DNA from: VGTK01 sp046327915 | Lineage (GTDB): Bacteria > Desulfobacterota > Binatia > UBA12015 | Direction of reading: 5' to 3' | DNA: 64,000 nucleotides | Assembly: GCA_046327915.1 (NCBI GenBank) | Contig: JAXLXO010000003.1 | Span: 310,001-374,000, forward strand | Shown: in pieces, positions 35,100 through 44,190 of the stretch | How positions within the stretch are numbered: position 1 is the first letter of the stretch | Layout: each line of letters begins with the position of its first letter | Notes under the pieces: model-generated | What the model saw: only the letters and a program-made list of their open reading frames with translations | Databases searched by the model: none | Told to the model about the DNA's origin: nothing | Translations under genes and position numbers: made by a program

Positions 35100-38000
35100 A
35101 TGACGTGCGCAGCCACGACCGCCGACCTGAGCCCGCTCGGGTCCTGGCTACCCGCTCTGGAGCGGGACGGAGCGCTGCGCCTGCTGGGCCGGGAGGCCCC
35201 CACCAACGGCCACGCCGCCCGCGTGGTCGGCGAGCCCGGCACGCTGCGTGACCAGATCGTCCACGCGCGCATGCGGTCCGACGGCGTCGACGTGCGCGCC
35301 AGCGTGGGCCGCGCGCGCACCGGCGAGCTCGCCTGCCTGTGCACCTGCCACGGGTTCGCCCACGAGCCGCCGTGCGAGCACGTCACGGGGCTGCTGCTCG
35401 AGCTGGCCGACTCGCCCGAGCTGCGCGAGCGGCTGGTGCGCCAGGCGGAGCAGCAGGCCGGGGCCACCGAGGACGCGGTCCCCGATCTGCCACGCGCGCT
35501 GACCGTCGCGCGGCGGCACGGCCTCGACCTCGAGGCGGCGCGGGCGTCCACTCCGAAGCGCAGCCGGCTGCTCGACACGACCTTCGCCGCCTGGCGGCGG
35601 CGCGGCGCGCTGCGTCCGCTCGGTGCGGCGTCGTTCCTCGTCGACGTCGAGCGCGGCGACGCCGAGGACTTCGACGCGAAGCCGCTGCTGCGCGTACGCG
35701 TCCTGCCGGCGGGAGACCGCACGCCGTTCGGACCGGACGATCTCGAGGGCCGCCGTCTGCCGGCGCACGAGTGGCGCCTCTTCGAGCCGCTGTCGCGCGC
35801 CGGCGACGGCGCGCGCGAGTTCGTCGCCAGCGGCGACCAGGCCGGCGTCTTCCTCGACCGCGTCGCGGAGCTCAACGCGCTGCTGCACGACGCGGGCGGT
35901 CGCGACACGATCGCGGTGCTGCACGACGCCGTGCGCCCCGCCCTGCACCTCCGTCCGGCGAACGAGGACGACGTGCGCGCCAACTCGCTGCTGGAGATGC
36001 GCGCCGCGGAGTTCGAGGAGGAGCAGCTGAAGCTCCGCCTCGCGTGGCTCGAGTACAACGCGGATCAGGGCGCACAGCTCGACCTGCCCGCGTTCCGCGA
36101 GCTGCTCGGCCTGCCCCCCGCGGGCGCCGCGGCGGGCGGACGCGAGGGTGCGCACGTGCTCGAGGCGACGTGGCGTCCGGCACGCGGCGCGGGCGTCGCG
36201 GCGGAGAGCGCGCCCGTTCCGTTCACCGATGCGATCCTGCTGCGCGGCGCCGCGAGCTGGGTCTACTTCGTCGAGGCGCGCTGCTTCGCGCGCGTCGCGA
36301 GCGACGTCGGACCGATCGCGCTCGCGCGGCTCGAGATGCACCCGCAGGTGCTGGTCGAGCACGACGAACTGCAGCGCCTCCCCGCCCTGCTGCACGAGCA
36401 CTTCCAGAGCGAGGGGATCGCGCTGCCGACGCGCACCGACCTCGGGCTGCCGCCGCTGCCGTCGCCGCGCGTCGTCCTGCGTGTGACCGGCTCGACGTTC
36501 AGCGTCGAGGCGACGCTCGAAGCCGTGTACGGCATGCCGGATTCAGCCGAGCAGCACGTCGTCCTGACGCCGCAGAGCGCCGCGACCGTCGAGCAGCACG
36601 ACCGCAACGCCGAGCACGAGCGCGAGGCGCTCGACCTGATCGCGGGCACCGTGCTGCGCCTCGCCGCGCGCCGCGGACGCGGACGGCGCAGCGCGCCGGA
36701 CGAGGCCGACGCGTACACCTGGCGCGCTTCGGGCGACGACGCCGTGTTCTTCTGGACGCGCGACCTGCCGCGCCTCGTCGCGGAAGCGTCCGCCACCGGA
36801 ACGCTCACCGACGTCGTGGTGCCGCCGGCGCTGCGCAACGTCACCGCGCGCGCCCCTCTCGCCGCCACGCTCAACGCCGAGGTCGCGCAGAAGAGCACCA
36901 TCCTGGTCGATCTGCGCTACGCGGCCGACGGCATCGCTGCGGACGTCGAGGAGATCCGTCAAGCACTGGCTGCGAAGCGGCGCTGGGTGCGCCTCACCGA
37001 CGGCAGCGTCGCCGAGCTCTCGCAGCGCGTCGCGGCGCTGGTGTCCGCGACGCACGACACGCTGGGCTCGGCACCGGCGGCCGAGCTGCCGCGCCACGTG
37101 CTCGGCGAGGTCGCGTCGTGGAGCGAGCTCGCGGATCACGTCGAGCTCGACGACCGGCTCGCCGGCTGGACGCACCGCCTGCGCGAGCTGTCCGCGAGCG
37201 CCACTCCCGAGGACGTTCCGGGGCTGGTCGGCGATCTGCGCAGCTACCAGAAGATCGGCGTCGCGTGGCTGCAGTTCCTGTCCGAGCTCGGCGCCGGCGG
37301 CATCCTCGCCGACGACATGGGCCTCGGCAAGACGATCCAGACGCTCGCGGTGCTCGAGTGGCGCCGCGCGCGCGACGGCCGCATGCCGAGCCTCGTGGTC
37401 GCGCCGACGTCGGTCGCGCCGAACTGGATCCGCGAGGCGGAGCGCTTCGTGCCGGGACTGAAGTGCATCCTGCTGCACGGTCTCGGACGCCACGCGCAGT
37501 ACGAGGACGTGCCCGACGCCGACCTCGTGGTCACGACGTACGCGCTGCTGCGCCGCGACGTCGAGCGCCTGCGCGACATCCGCTTCCGCTACGTGATCCT
37601 CGACGAGGCGCAGCAGATCAAGAACCACGCCGCGGCGACGACCGCGGCCGCGAAGTCGCTGCACGCGGAGGCGCGCCTCGCGCTCACCGGCACCCCGATC
37701 GAGAACCGCCTGCTCGAGCTGTGGTCGATCCTCGACTTCGTGAACCCGGGGATGCTCGGCAGCTGGCGCAGCTTCTCGCGCCGCTACGAGCGTCCGGTGG
37801 TCGCGGCACTCGCCGGCGTGCCGACGGCGGCCGACATCGATCCCGATCTCGAGGACGAGGCTCCCGACGAGAGCTGGCTCGCGCAGGCGGCGTTCGACGA
37901 GGCGGCGGCGCTGCGCGCACGCGTGCGCCCCTTCGTCCTGCGGCGCACCAAGGCCGACGTCGAGAGCGACCTGCCGCCGAAGATCGAGACCGACGTGATC

Positions 38001-38699
38001 GTCGAGCTCACGCCGGCGCAGCACCGCGCGTACGCGGCGCTGGTCACGGCCACGCGCGAAGACCTCGCGCGCCGCCTCGCGCAGGACGGCTTCGAGCGCA
38101 ACCGCATGGTCGTGCTGACGGCGCTGCTGCGGCTGCGCCAGATGGCGTGCGATCCGCGCCTGGTCGACCCGCGCTACAAACCGCAGGACTCGGCGAAGCT
38201 CGAGGCGTTCCGCGAGCTCGTGTCCGAGGTGATCGCGAGCGGACGACGCGCGCTCGTGTTCAGCCAGTTCGTCGAGCTCCTGACGCTGCTGCGCGCCGAC
38301 CTCGACAAGAGCGGCATCGGCTACGCGTACCTCGACGGCCGCACGCGCGACCGCGCGGCCGCGCTGAAGAGCTTCACCGACGGCACGATGCCGCTCTTCC
38401 TGCTGAGCCTTCGCGCCGGCGGCACCGGCGTCAATCTCACCGCGGCCGACGTCGTGATCCACCTCGATCCGTGGTGGAACCCGGCGGTGGAGGAGCAGGC
38501 CACCGACCGCGCGCATCGCATCGGGCAGCGGAAGACCGTGTCGGTCTACCGGATCATCGCGGCGGGCACGATCGAGGAGGCGATCCTCCGCCTCAAGCGG
38601 CAGAAGCGCGCGCTCGCGAGCTCGGTCATCGACGACGACCGCGGCTGGCTGAAGCAGCTCTCCGAGAGCGACATCTCGGAGCTGCTCGCCCTTCCGTAG
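35100..38699 (+). CDS. SWIM zinc-finger SNF2-family DNA translocase
   Basis: A 1199-residue protein. A SWIM zinc finger near the N terminus (C81, C83, C92, H94: CTCHGFAHEPPCEH) is followed by about 600 residues of helical SWI2/SNF2-associated sequence. The ATPase then contains ILADDMGLGKTIQTLAVL (Walker A, near 736), ILDEAQQIKNH (DEAQ, near 832), LALTGTPIENRLLELWSIL, LVFSQFVELLTLLRADLDKSG, RAGGTGVNLTAADVVIHLDP and DRAHRIGQ. Such bacterial proteins remodel protein-DNA complexes, often RNA polymerase or repair related. The start at 35100 is chosen over a TTG 13 codons upstream; a weak AGG precedes it. It is convergent with the NYN gene. Confidence 0.9.
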   Translation: MTCAATTADLSPLGSWLPALERDGALRLLGREAPTNGHAARVVGEPGTLRDQIVHARMRSDGVDVRASVGRARTGELACLCTCHGFAHEPPCEHVTGLLLELADSPELRERLVRQAEQQAGATEDAVPDLPRALTVARRHGLDLEAARASTPKRSRLLDTTFAAWRRRGALRPLGAASFLVDVERGDAEDFDAKPLLRVRVLPAGDRTPFGPDDLEGRRLPAHEWRLFEPLSRAGDGAREFVASGDQAGVFLDRVAELNALLHDAGGRDTIAVLHDAVRPALHLRPANEDDVRANSLLEMRAAEFEEEQLKLRLAWLEYNADQGAQLDLPAFRELLGLPPAGAAAGGREGAHVLEATWRPARGAGVAAESAPVPFTDAILLRGAASWVYFVEARCFARVASDVGPIALARLEMHPQVLVEHDELQRLPALLHEHFQSEGIALPTRTDLGLPPLPSPRVVLRVTGSTFSVEATLEAVYGMPDSAEQHVVLTPQSAATVEQHDRNAEHEREALDLIAGTVLRLAARRGRGRRSAPDEADAYTWRASGDDAVFFWTRDLPRLVAEASATGTLTDVVVPPALRNVTARAPLAATLNAEVAQKSTILVDLRYAADGIAADVEEIRQALAAKRRWVRLTDGSVAELSQRVAALVSATHDTLGSAPAAELPRHVLGEVASWSELADHVELDDRLAGWTHRLRELSASATPEDVPGLVGDLRSYQKIGVAWLQFLSELGAGGILADDMGLGKTIQTLAVLEWRRARDGRMPSLVVAPTSVAPNWIREAERFVPGLKCILLHGLGRHAQYEDVPDADLVVTTYALLRRDVERLRDIRFRYVILDEAQQIKNHAAATTAAAKSLHAEARLALTGTPIENRLLELWSILDFVNPGMLGSWRSFSRRYERPVVAALAGVPTAADIDPDLEDEAPDESWLAQAAFDEAAALRARVRPFVLRRTKADVESDLPPKIETDVIVELTPAQHRAYAALVTATREDLARRLAQDGFERNRMVVLTALLRLRQMACDPRLVDPRYKPQDSAKLEAFRELVSEVIASGRRALVFSQFVELLTLLRADLDKSGIGYAYLDGRTRDRAAALKSFTDGTMPLFLLSLRAGGTGVNLTAADVVIHLDPWWNPAVEEQATDRAHRIGQRKTVSVYRIIAAGTIEEAILRLKRQKRALASSVIDDDRGWLKQLSESDISELLALP

Positions 38700-38707
38700 G
38701 AGCGCGA

Positions 38708-38738
38708 GAGCCCGGCCGCGACGCGCGCGACCGGGCTC
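38708..38738. terminator. Bidirectional hairpin between SNF2 and NYN genes
   Basis: GAGCCCGG (38708-38715) and CCGGGCTC (38731-38738) form a perfect 8-bp stem with a 15-base loop. It lies between the stop codons of convergent genes; there is no T run. Confidence 0.5.
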
Positions 38739-38744
38739 CATGCG

Positions 38745-40241
38745 TCACTCGGCGGCTTCGCTCGGCGTCTTCGCCGGGGCCTTCTTGCGGCCGCCGCTCG
38801 CACGCGGCTTCGCCGCACGGGGCGTCGCCGGCTTCGCGGTCTTGGCCCCCGAACGCGAGCGCGTGCTCGAGCTGCGCCGGCGCTTCGGAGCCGGGGTCTC
38901 ACCGTCCGGCGCGGCCTCGGCCTCGCCCGCGGGCTCGCCCTCGTCGCTGCCGGTCGGCTCCCCTGCGGGCTCTTCGTCCGCTGCGGGAGACCCGTCCGCC
39001 AGGATCACCGACGACGACCCGACCTCGGCGGCCGGCTGGTCATCGGCGGTCGGAGCATGCTCCGACTCCTCGGCGTAGCGAGCGACCGCGCTCGCCGTCC
39101 ACCCGACCTCCGCCGGAGCGGCCGTGCCGCCCTCACCGGTCGTCGGCGTGACGCGCCACGCGCCCTGACGGTCGCGCTGCATGCGCAGCAGGCCTTCGCG
39201 CTGGCCGAGGTGCATGAGCTCGGTCAGCGTGCGGAACCCGTACGCCGTCTCGTCGAACTCCGGATCGACCGCACGCAGACCCTGCGCGAGGTGCCGGACG
39301 TAGAGCGGCTTGCCCGAGCGCTGCTCGCCGAGCTTCTCGAGCGCGGTGCGCAGCAGCGCGAGCGCCTCCTCGGGCGGCTTGCCACCCGAAGGCGCCGCCT
39401 CGGCGCGCGGCGCCGCGGTCGCGGCCTCGCCGTCGCCCGCCGGCGCCTCGGCCGGCGCTTCGTCGCCCTCCGGCTTCGCCCGCGGCGCGTCGCCGTTGAG
39501 CTCGACGACGTAGCCGTTGTCGATGCGGCGCAGGTTCAGGTGATGCTTGTCCGCGAGCCGCTGGATGAACTCGCGGAACGACGACGTGCCGTAGTCGCGC
39601 TCGCTGAACGTCGAGTCGAGCTGCAGGAGCGTGCTCTTCAGCGGCCCCAGCTGCGGCTCGACGCCGCGGTCGGACAGGATCTTGAGCGCACGCTGGACCT
39701 GGGCGAAGCCCTGCTCGATCGACAGCCGGCCACTCGCCTGCGAAGAGCCGCCGCGGCTCTGCTGGCGGTCACCGCCGCGCGAGCGCCCGCCGAGCAGGTT
39801 CTCGTACGCGATGAACTCGTGGCAGTTGCGCTGCAGGATGCCGCTCGTGAACGAGCGCCCTCCCACGACGTAGACGCGCTTGCCGAACTGCTTGAGCTTC
39901 TCGACCAGAGCGATGAAGTCGGAGTCGCCTCCGACGATCGCGAACCCGTCGATGTGTGGACGCGTGAAGCACATCTCCATCGCGTCGACCACGAGGTTGA
40001 TGTCCGCACCGTTCTTGTCGCCGCGAGGCGTCACGTTGCGCTGCACCATGTGCACCGCGTGCTCGGTCATGCTGCGGCTGTGCATGCCGGAGCGTGCCCA
40101 GTCACCGTATGCGCTCTTCGAGACGACGTCGCCGCGCTCCTTGAGCGCGTCCAGCACCAGCGAGATGTCCAGCTCGTTGTTGAGTGTGGTCTTGACTCCG
40201 ATCTCGATGTTGTCGAAGTCGATGAAGACCGCGAGCTGCAT
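38745..40241 (-). CDS. NYN-domain nuclease with two OST-HTH/LOTUS domains
   Basis: A 498-residue protein. The NYN (LabA/PIN-like) domain covers residues 1-150: FIDFDN (Asp8, Asp10), DINLVVDAMEM (Asp80, Asp86) and VGGDSDFIALVEKLK (Asp106, Asp108) form the acidic metal site. Two OST-HTH domains follow at about 175-248 and 290-366 (LDSTFSERDYGTSSFREFI and ETAYGFRTLTELMHL). The remainder is a low-complexity tail with KRRR and repeated K-P-A/T basic stretches, likely for nucleic-acid binding. GGAGGA precedes the ATG by 5 bases. This is an RNA-processing or RNA-silencing type architecture; the substrate is unknown. Confidence 0.9.
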   Translation of the reverse strand: MQLAVFIDFDNIEIGVKTTLNNELDISLVLDALKERGDVVSKSAYGDWARSGMHSRSMTEHAVHMVQRNVTPRGDKNGADINLVVDAMEMCFTRPHIDGFAIVGGDSDFIALVEKLKQFGKRVYVVGGRSFTSGILQRNCHEFIAYENLLGGRSRGGDRQQSRGGSSQASGRLSIEQGFAQVQRALKILSDRGVEPQLGPLKSTLLQLDSTFSERDYGTSSFREFIQRLADKHHLNLRRIDNGYVVELNGDAPRAKPEGDEAPAEAPAGDGEAATAAPRAEAAPSGGKPPEEALALLRTALEKLGEQRSGKPLYVRHLAQGLRAVDPEFDETAYGFRTLTELMHLGQREGLLRMQRDRQGAWRVTPTTGEGGTAAPAEVGWTASAVARYAEESEHAPTADDQPAAEVGSSSVILADGSPAADEEPAGEPTGSDEGEPAGEAEAAPDGETPAPKRRRSSSTRSRSGAKTAKPATPRAAKPRASGGRKKAPAKTPSEAAE

Positions 40242-40271
40242 TCGTTCCTCCAGAAAGTTCCCCGATCCCGA

Positions 40272-40316
40272 TGCTTCCGTCGTGGAAGCAGCGTATTTTT
40301 CCTGCTCCTAGCAGGA
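40272..40316 (+). promoter_or_regulatory. Two adjacent hairpins with a T run between them
   Basis: TGCTTCC/GGAAGCA (40272-40290, 5-base loop) is followed on the + strand by GCGTATTTTT, an intrinsic-terminator shape. TCCTGCT/AGCAGGA (40300-40316, 3-base loop) starts at the last T. They lie between the end of the M16 peptidase gene and the start of the NYN gene, both on the - strand. Confidence 0.5.
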
Positions 40317-40330
40317 CTCGGGGGTGGCGG

Positions 40331-41596
40331 CTAATCGCCCAGCGCCGCCACCAGGCTGCGCCCGGCGACCGCGCGGCGCCATGCCGCGTGAATGGTTTCG
40401 TCGTCGAGTCCGGCGACGATGCGCTCGGAATCCTCGATCGACGGGAAGCCGGTCGCGGCCGAGTCGGCGCGCGCGAGCGCCCGGTCGAGGCGGCGCTCCT
40501 TCAGGATCTCGTAGCCGAAGCGGCGTTTCTTGCGCGCACGCGCCAGGTCCGCGGCGGCGAAGCCCTCCTTCGCCGAGCGCTGCAGCACCTCGTCGATGAT
40601 GCGCGCGAGACGGTCGGCACGGCCGGGACCGGCACTCGCCGACAGCACCGCGGCGCCCCAGCCGCTGCCCCACTCGAGATCGGCCGAAACCTCGTAGCCG
40701 AGCCCGTGGTTCTCGCGCACCGCCTGGAAGAGCGTGCTGTCCGGATCCGCGCCGACGAGGTCGAGGGCCACGCCGAGCGCCAGCAGATTCTTTGGTGACG
40801 GGTCGACCTCGAGGAAGCGCACCACGAACGACTGACCGCGGTCGGTGCCCGGCAGGCGGAGCCGTCCGCCGCGCCCGCGACGCGCGCCAAGCGCCTTCGC
40901 GGGACGCCCGACGCGATCCTTCGCGACGTGCCGCGCGAGCGCTGCGCGAAGCGCCTCCTCCGACACGCCGCCGACCACCGCGAGCACGGCGTTGGCGTTC
41001 ACGAAGCGGCGGCGCAGGAAGCCCTGCACGTCCGACGGCGCCATCGCGCGCACCGATCCGACCGTGCCGCAGATCGGGTGTCCGATCGGCGCGCCGAAGA
41101 ACGTCCCCCAGCCGCGCTCGTGCAGGTGGTCGAGGGGATCGTCGCGGAAGCCGCGGATCTCGTCGAGCACGACGCGGCACTCCTTGCGGAAGCGCTTCGG
41201 GTCGATCTGGCTGTCGTAGAACTGGCCCATCAGCAGATCGATCGCGGCATCGACGTCGCCGTTGAAGCTCTCGATGGTCAGCGCGATCGACTCGTAGCCG
41301 GTGGTCGCGTTGTGGCTGCCGCCGAGCTCCGCCGCGCGCCGGTTCAGCGCGAGCTGGTCCATCTGCTCGGTGCCCTGGAAGAGCATGTGCTCCGTCATGT
41401 GGGCGAGCCCGGGGATGGCGCCGTCGAAGCGCGCGCCCGCCCGGACGTGCAGCGCGATCGCCGTCAGAGAGCCGGCCAGCGGCTCGTGAACGACGGTGAG
41501 TCCGCGAAAGCGGAAGGTACGGACCCGGCCGCGGCGCGGCGAGCCCTTCTCAGGGACGGATTTTGATGCTCCAACCACTTCGGCCCGTGGTACCAT
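40331..41596 (-). CDS. M16-family zinc peptidase
   Basis: A 421-residue inverzincin. HMTEHMLFQG gives the HxxEH zinc motif, and CRVVLDEIRGFRDDP holds the downstream Glu. The N- and C-terminal halves (RTFRFRGLTVVHEPLAGS start; ENHGLGYEVSADLEWGSGWG later) follow the processing-peptidase-like single-chain fold. Start ATG at 41594-41596 lies 64 bases from the divergent glpX start; the ribosome site is weak, so a start a little downstream is possible. Single-chain M16 enzymes of this kind often act as signal-peptide, pitrilysin- or PqqF-like peptidases. Confidence 0.88.
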   Translation of the reverse strand: MVPRAEVVGASKSVPEKGSPRRGRVRTFRFRGLTVVHEPLAGSLTAIALHVRAGARFDGAIPGLAHMTEHMLFQGTEQMDQLALNRRAAELGGSHNATTGYESIALTIESFNGDVDAAIDLLMGQFYDSQIDPKRFRKECRVVLDEIRGFRDDPLDHLHERGWGTFFGAPIGHPICGTVGSVRAMAPSDVQGFLRRRFVNANAVLAVVGGVSEEALRAALARHVAKDRVGRPAKALGARRGRGGRLRLPGTDRGQSFVVRFLEVDPSPKNLLALGVALDLVGADPDSTLFQAVRENHGLGYEVSADLEWGSGWGAAVLSASAGPGRADRLARIIDEVLQRSAKEGFAAADLARARKKRRFGYEILKERRLDRALARADSAATGFPSIEDSERIVAGLDDETIHAAWRRAVAGRSLVAALGD

Positions 41597-41660
41597 GCCC
41601 GGGCTCGACCGCGCATCTGCGACACGCGCCGGCCGGAGACCACTACGCACGGGAGACGAG

Positions 41661-42635
41661 ATGATCGAAGAAGAGCTTTCCAAGCAGTTCCTCCGGGTCA
41701 CCGAGATGGCGGCCATCGATTCCGCCAGGACCATGGGCCAGGGCGCGCGCCACCACTCTGATCAGGTCGCCGTCGAGGCGATGCGCACCGCGATGGACAC
41801 TCTCCCGATGCGCGGCGAGATCGTGATCGGCGAAGGCGAGCGCGACGAGGCCCCGATGCTCTTCATCGGCGAGCACGTCGGCCGCGGCCGCTCCGAGGAC
41901 CCCGAGGTCGACATCGCCGTCGACCCGCTCGAGGGAACGAACCTGTGCGCGCTCGGCGCCCCCGGCGCGATCGCGGTGCTCGCGGCGTCGGAGCGCGGCG
42001 GCCTGCTCAAGGCCCCCGACTGCTACATGGAGAAGATCATCGTCGGCCCGGCCGCGAAGGGCGCGATCCACCTCGACGCGTCGGTCTCGGAGAACCTGAA
42101 CGCGATCGCGACGCGGCTCGAGCGCTCGGTGCGCGATCTGGTCGTGATCGTTCTCGACCGTCCGCGCCACGAGCAGCTCATCGAGGACATCCGCCGCGCC
42201 GGCGCGCGCATCCGTCTCATCAGCGACGGCGACCTGTCGGCCGGCATCTCGGTCGCGGTGCGCGGGACCAACGTGCACGCGGTCATGGGCATCGGCGGCG
42301 CGCCCGAGGGGGTCATCACCGCCGCCGCGCTGCGCTGCCTGAACGGCTCCATGCAGGCGCGCCTCGTGCCGACCAAGGACGGACAGGAAGAGCGCATGCG
42401 CGCCATGGGCATCACCGACCCGAAGCGCATCTACACCGAGCGCGACCTCGCGCCGGGACAGGAGATCCTGTTCGCCGCCTCGGGCGTCACCGACGGCAAC
42501 ATGCTGAAGGGTGTGCGCTTCTTCGGCCACGGCATGCGCGTGAACTCGCTGATCATGTCGCGACGCGAGCGCCGCATCCGCTTCGTCGACACCGTGCAGC
42601 TCGACGAGGATCCGGACGTCGTCGTGGAGTTCTGA
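41661..42635 (+). CDS. glpX: Class II fructose-1,6-bisphosphatase (GlpX)
   Basis: A 324-residue enzyme of normal length. Key motifs are GEIVIGEGERDEAPMLFIGE (metal-binding acidic residues), DIAVDPLEGTNLCALG (the family DPLEGT signature), IVLDRPRHEQLIEDIR, DGDLSAGI, GIGGAPEGVITAAALRCL and AASGVTDGNMLKGV. It hydrolyses fructose 1,6-bisphosphate in gluconeogenesis. GGGAGA precedes the ATG. The asparagine in GTNL replaces the usual threonine of TTNL-type FBPases, a small departure only. Two tandem hairpins follow its stop. Confidence 0.95.
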   Translation: MIEEELSKQFLRVTEMAAIDSARTMGQGARHHSDQVAVEAMRTAMDTLPMRGEIVIGEGERDEAPMLFIGEHVGRGRSEDPEVDIAVDPLEGTNLCALGAPGAIAVLAASERGGLLKAPDCYMEKIIVGPAAKGAIHLDASVSENLNAIATRLERSVRDLVVIVLDRPRHEQLIEDIRRAGARIRLISDGDLSAGISVAVRGTNVHAVMGIGGAPEGVITAAALRCLNGSMQARLVPTKDGQEERMRAMGITDPKRIYTERDLAPGQEILFAASGVTDGNMLKGVRFFGHGMRVNSLIMSRRERRIRFVDTVQLDEDPDVVVEF

Positions 42636-42642
42636 TTGAAAC

Positions 42643-42662
42643 GAGGGGGCACGCGCCCCCTC
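42643..42662 (+). terminator. Hairpin terminator after glpX, first of two
   Basis: GAGGGGGC and GCCCCCTC form a perfect 8-bp stem with loop ACGC, 7 bases after the glpX stop. Confidence 0.65.
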
Positions 42663-42689
42663 GCCCCGTTGGGCGAAGCCCAACGGGGC
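42663..42689 (+). terminator. Hairpin terminator after glpX, second of two
   Basis: GCCCCGTTGGGC and GCCCAACGGGGC form a perfect 12-bp stem with a GAA loop, directly abutting the first hairpin. The pair may serve both glpX and the convergent DUF2064 gene. There is no T run. Confidence 0.65.
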
Positions 42690-42763
42690 CCCACTCCCCG
42701 CGCTCGCTGCGCTCGGCGCTCGGCTTTGCCTCGCGTGCGCGATTCGCTGCCGGTAGGGGACGT

Positions 42764-43465
42764 TCAGAGACGAAGAGCGCGCAGCGCGGCGGTGGTGGCG
42801 GGCATCGCCGCGCGCGCGCGTTCGTCGCGGAGCAGGTCCTCGAGACGCGCCAGGTCGTCGGCGTCGTCGACGTCGAAGTCCTCGTCGAGGAGCTCGACCG
42901 TCAAGTGCAGCTCGGCCGCACGGGCACGCGTGGCGGCGAGCACCGTTTCCGTCCCCCAGGCGACGCCCGCGAACACGTCGAGCGGGCGTCGCGCGGCGAT
43001 GAGGTAGTAGCCGCCGTCGGACGCCGGACCGAGCACCAGGTCGGCGTGGTCGAGCGCCGCGAACGCGCGCTCGACGGTCGCCAGCGCGAGCTGCGGCAGG
43101 TCCGAGCCGATCAGCACGCAGCGCGCGAAGCCCGCGTCGCGTGCATGCACGAATGCCGCGTGCATGCGCGTGCCGAGGTCGTCGCCCTCCTGCGCGAACG
43201 TCTCGCCGGCAGGGATCGCGAAGCGCCCCGCGAAGCCCGCGTCGGGGGGCGCCACCGCCCAGTGCACGGCCAACGGCGCCGCCGCGAAGCGTGCGCGCAG
43301 ATCGCTCAGGAACGCCGCGTAGAGCGCGGCCGCGGCCTCGTCCCCGACGGTCCGCGCGAGCCGTGTCTTGACGCGCCCGGGCTCGGGGCAGCGCGCGAAC
43401 ACGACCAGCACGTCGCGCGCGCGACGCGCGCTCGCGGCGCTCGAACCGGAGCCGGCGGACGACAC
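42764..43465 (-). CDS. TIGR04282/DUF2064 glycosyltransferase-like protein
   Basis: A 233-residue protein with the DUF2064 pattern: VVFARCPEPGRVKTRLARTVG near the N terminus, VLIGSDLPQLALATVERAF, LVLGPASDGGYYLIAARRP, then VAWGTETVLAATRARAAEL. The nucleotide-sugar-type fold has been linked to arsenosugar biosynthesis (TIGR04282), but no arsenic gene is visible here, so the function is open. Start is GTG at 43463-43465; the ribosome site is poor, and a start near VLVVFARC is possible. Confidence 0.8.
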   Translation of the reverse strand: MSSAGSGSSAASARRARDVLVVFARCPEPGRVKTRLARTVGDEAAAALYAAFLSDLRARFAAAPLAVHWAVAPPDAGFAGRFAIPAGETFAQEGDDLGTRMHAAFVHARDAGFARCVLIGSDLPQLALATVERAFAALDHADLVLGPASDGGYYLIAARRPLDVFAGVAWGTETVLAATRARAAELHLTVELLDEDFDVDDADDLARLEDLLRDERARAAMPATTAALRALRL

Positions 43466-43569
43466 GATTCCGAGCCTATGCCGCCCTGCCCGTCCGACGG
43501 AAACGTCTCCGAGCTTTGCGGGTCCGGGCGAGGTTGCTACAGCAGTCGGACCCGCCCGGAGAAGAAACG

Positions 43570-44142
43570 ATGATTTCGACCAGCGACTTCAAGAAGCACC
43601 TGCGCATCCTCATCGACGGCGAGCCGTTCGTGATCCTCGACGTGCACGTGCAGTCCCCGTCGGCGCGCGGCGCGTCCTCGCTCAGCAAGATCCGCGTGCG
43701 CAATCTGCGGACGGGACAGGTGCTCGACAAGACCTTCCGCGGCGGCGACAAGGTCGAGGAGCCGAACCTGGAGCTCCGCGCCGTGCAGTTCCTCTACCAG
43801 GACGGCGACGGCTTCCACTTCATGGACACGCAGAGCTACGACCAGTTCGCGCTCTCGGCCGAGGACATCGGCGACGCCGCCGGCTACCTGAAGGACGGCA
43901 TGGACGGCATCCGCTCGGTGGTGTTCAACGAGAAGGTCATCTCGGTGGACCTGCCGAACACGGTGGTCCTGCAGGTGACCGAGACCAACCCGCCGATCAA
44001 GGGCGCGACCGCGCAGGCGCAGACCAAGGCGGCCAAGCTCGAGACCGGGCTCACCATCCAGGTGCCGTCCTACCTCGAGTCCGGCGAGTTCGTGCAGGTC
44101 GACACGCGCGACGCCCGCTTCGTCGCGCGCGCCAAGGGCTGA
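43570..44142 (+). CDS. efp: Elongation factor P paralogue with SPSARG loop
   Basis: A 190-residue EF-P-fold protein. In the domain I loop, where canonical EF-P carries PGKG with a modified Lys34, this protein reads QSPSARGASS with Arg33 at the tip and a loop about three residues longer. This is the YeiP/EfpL-like type. The rest is well conserved: VQFLYQDGDGFHFMDTQSYDQF, ETNPPIKGATAQ and LETGLTIQVPSYLESGEFV. It would relieve ribosome stalling at polyproline sequences, probably without lysine modification. GGAGAAG lies just before the ATG. A second, canonical efp may exist elsewhere in the genome. Confidence 0.88.
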   Translation: MISTSDFKKHLRILIDGEPFVILDVHVQSPSARGASSLSKIRVRNLRTGQVLDKTFRGGDKVEEPNLELRAVQFLYQDGDGFHFMDTQSYDQFALSAEDIGDAAGYLKDGMDGIRSVVFNEKVISVDLPNTVVLQVTETNPPIKGATAQAQTKAAKLETGLTIQVPSYLESGEFVQVDTRDARFVARAKG

Positions 44143-44190
44143 CGTCTCGCGTCGCTTCGTCGGGGATCGCGGCGCTGCTAGGCTCGCCGC

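Noticed and set aside
41597..41734. N-terminal extension of the M16 peptidase to 41734
   Set aside because: It would overlap the divergent glpX start and its sequence is low-complexity.
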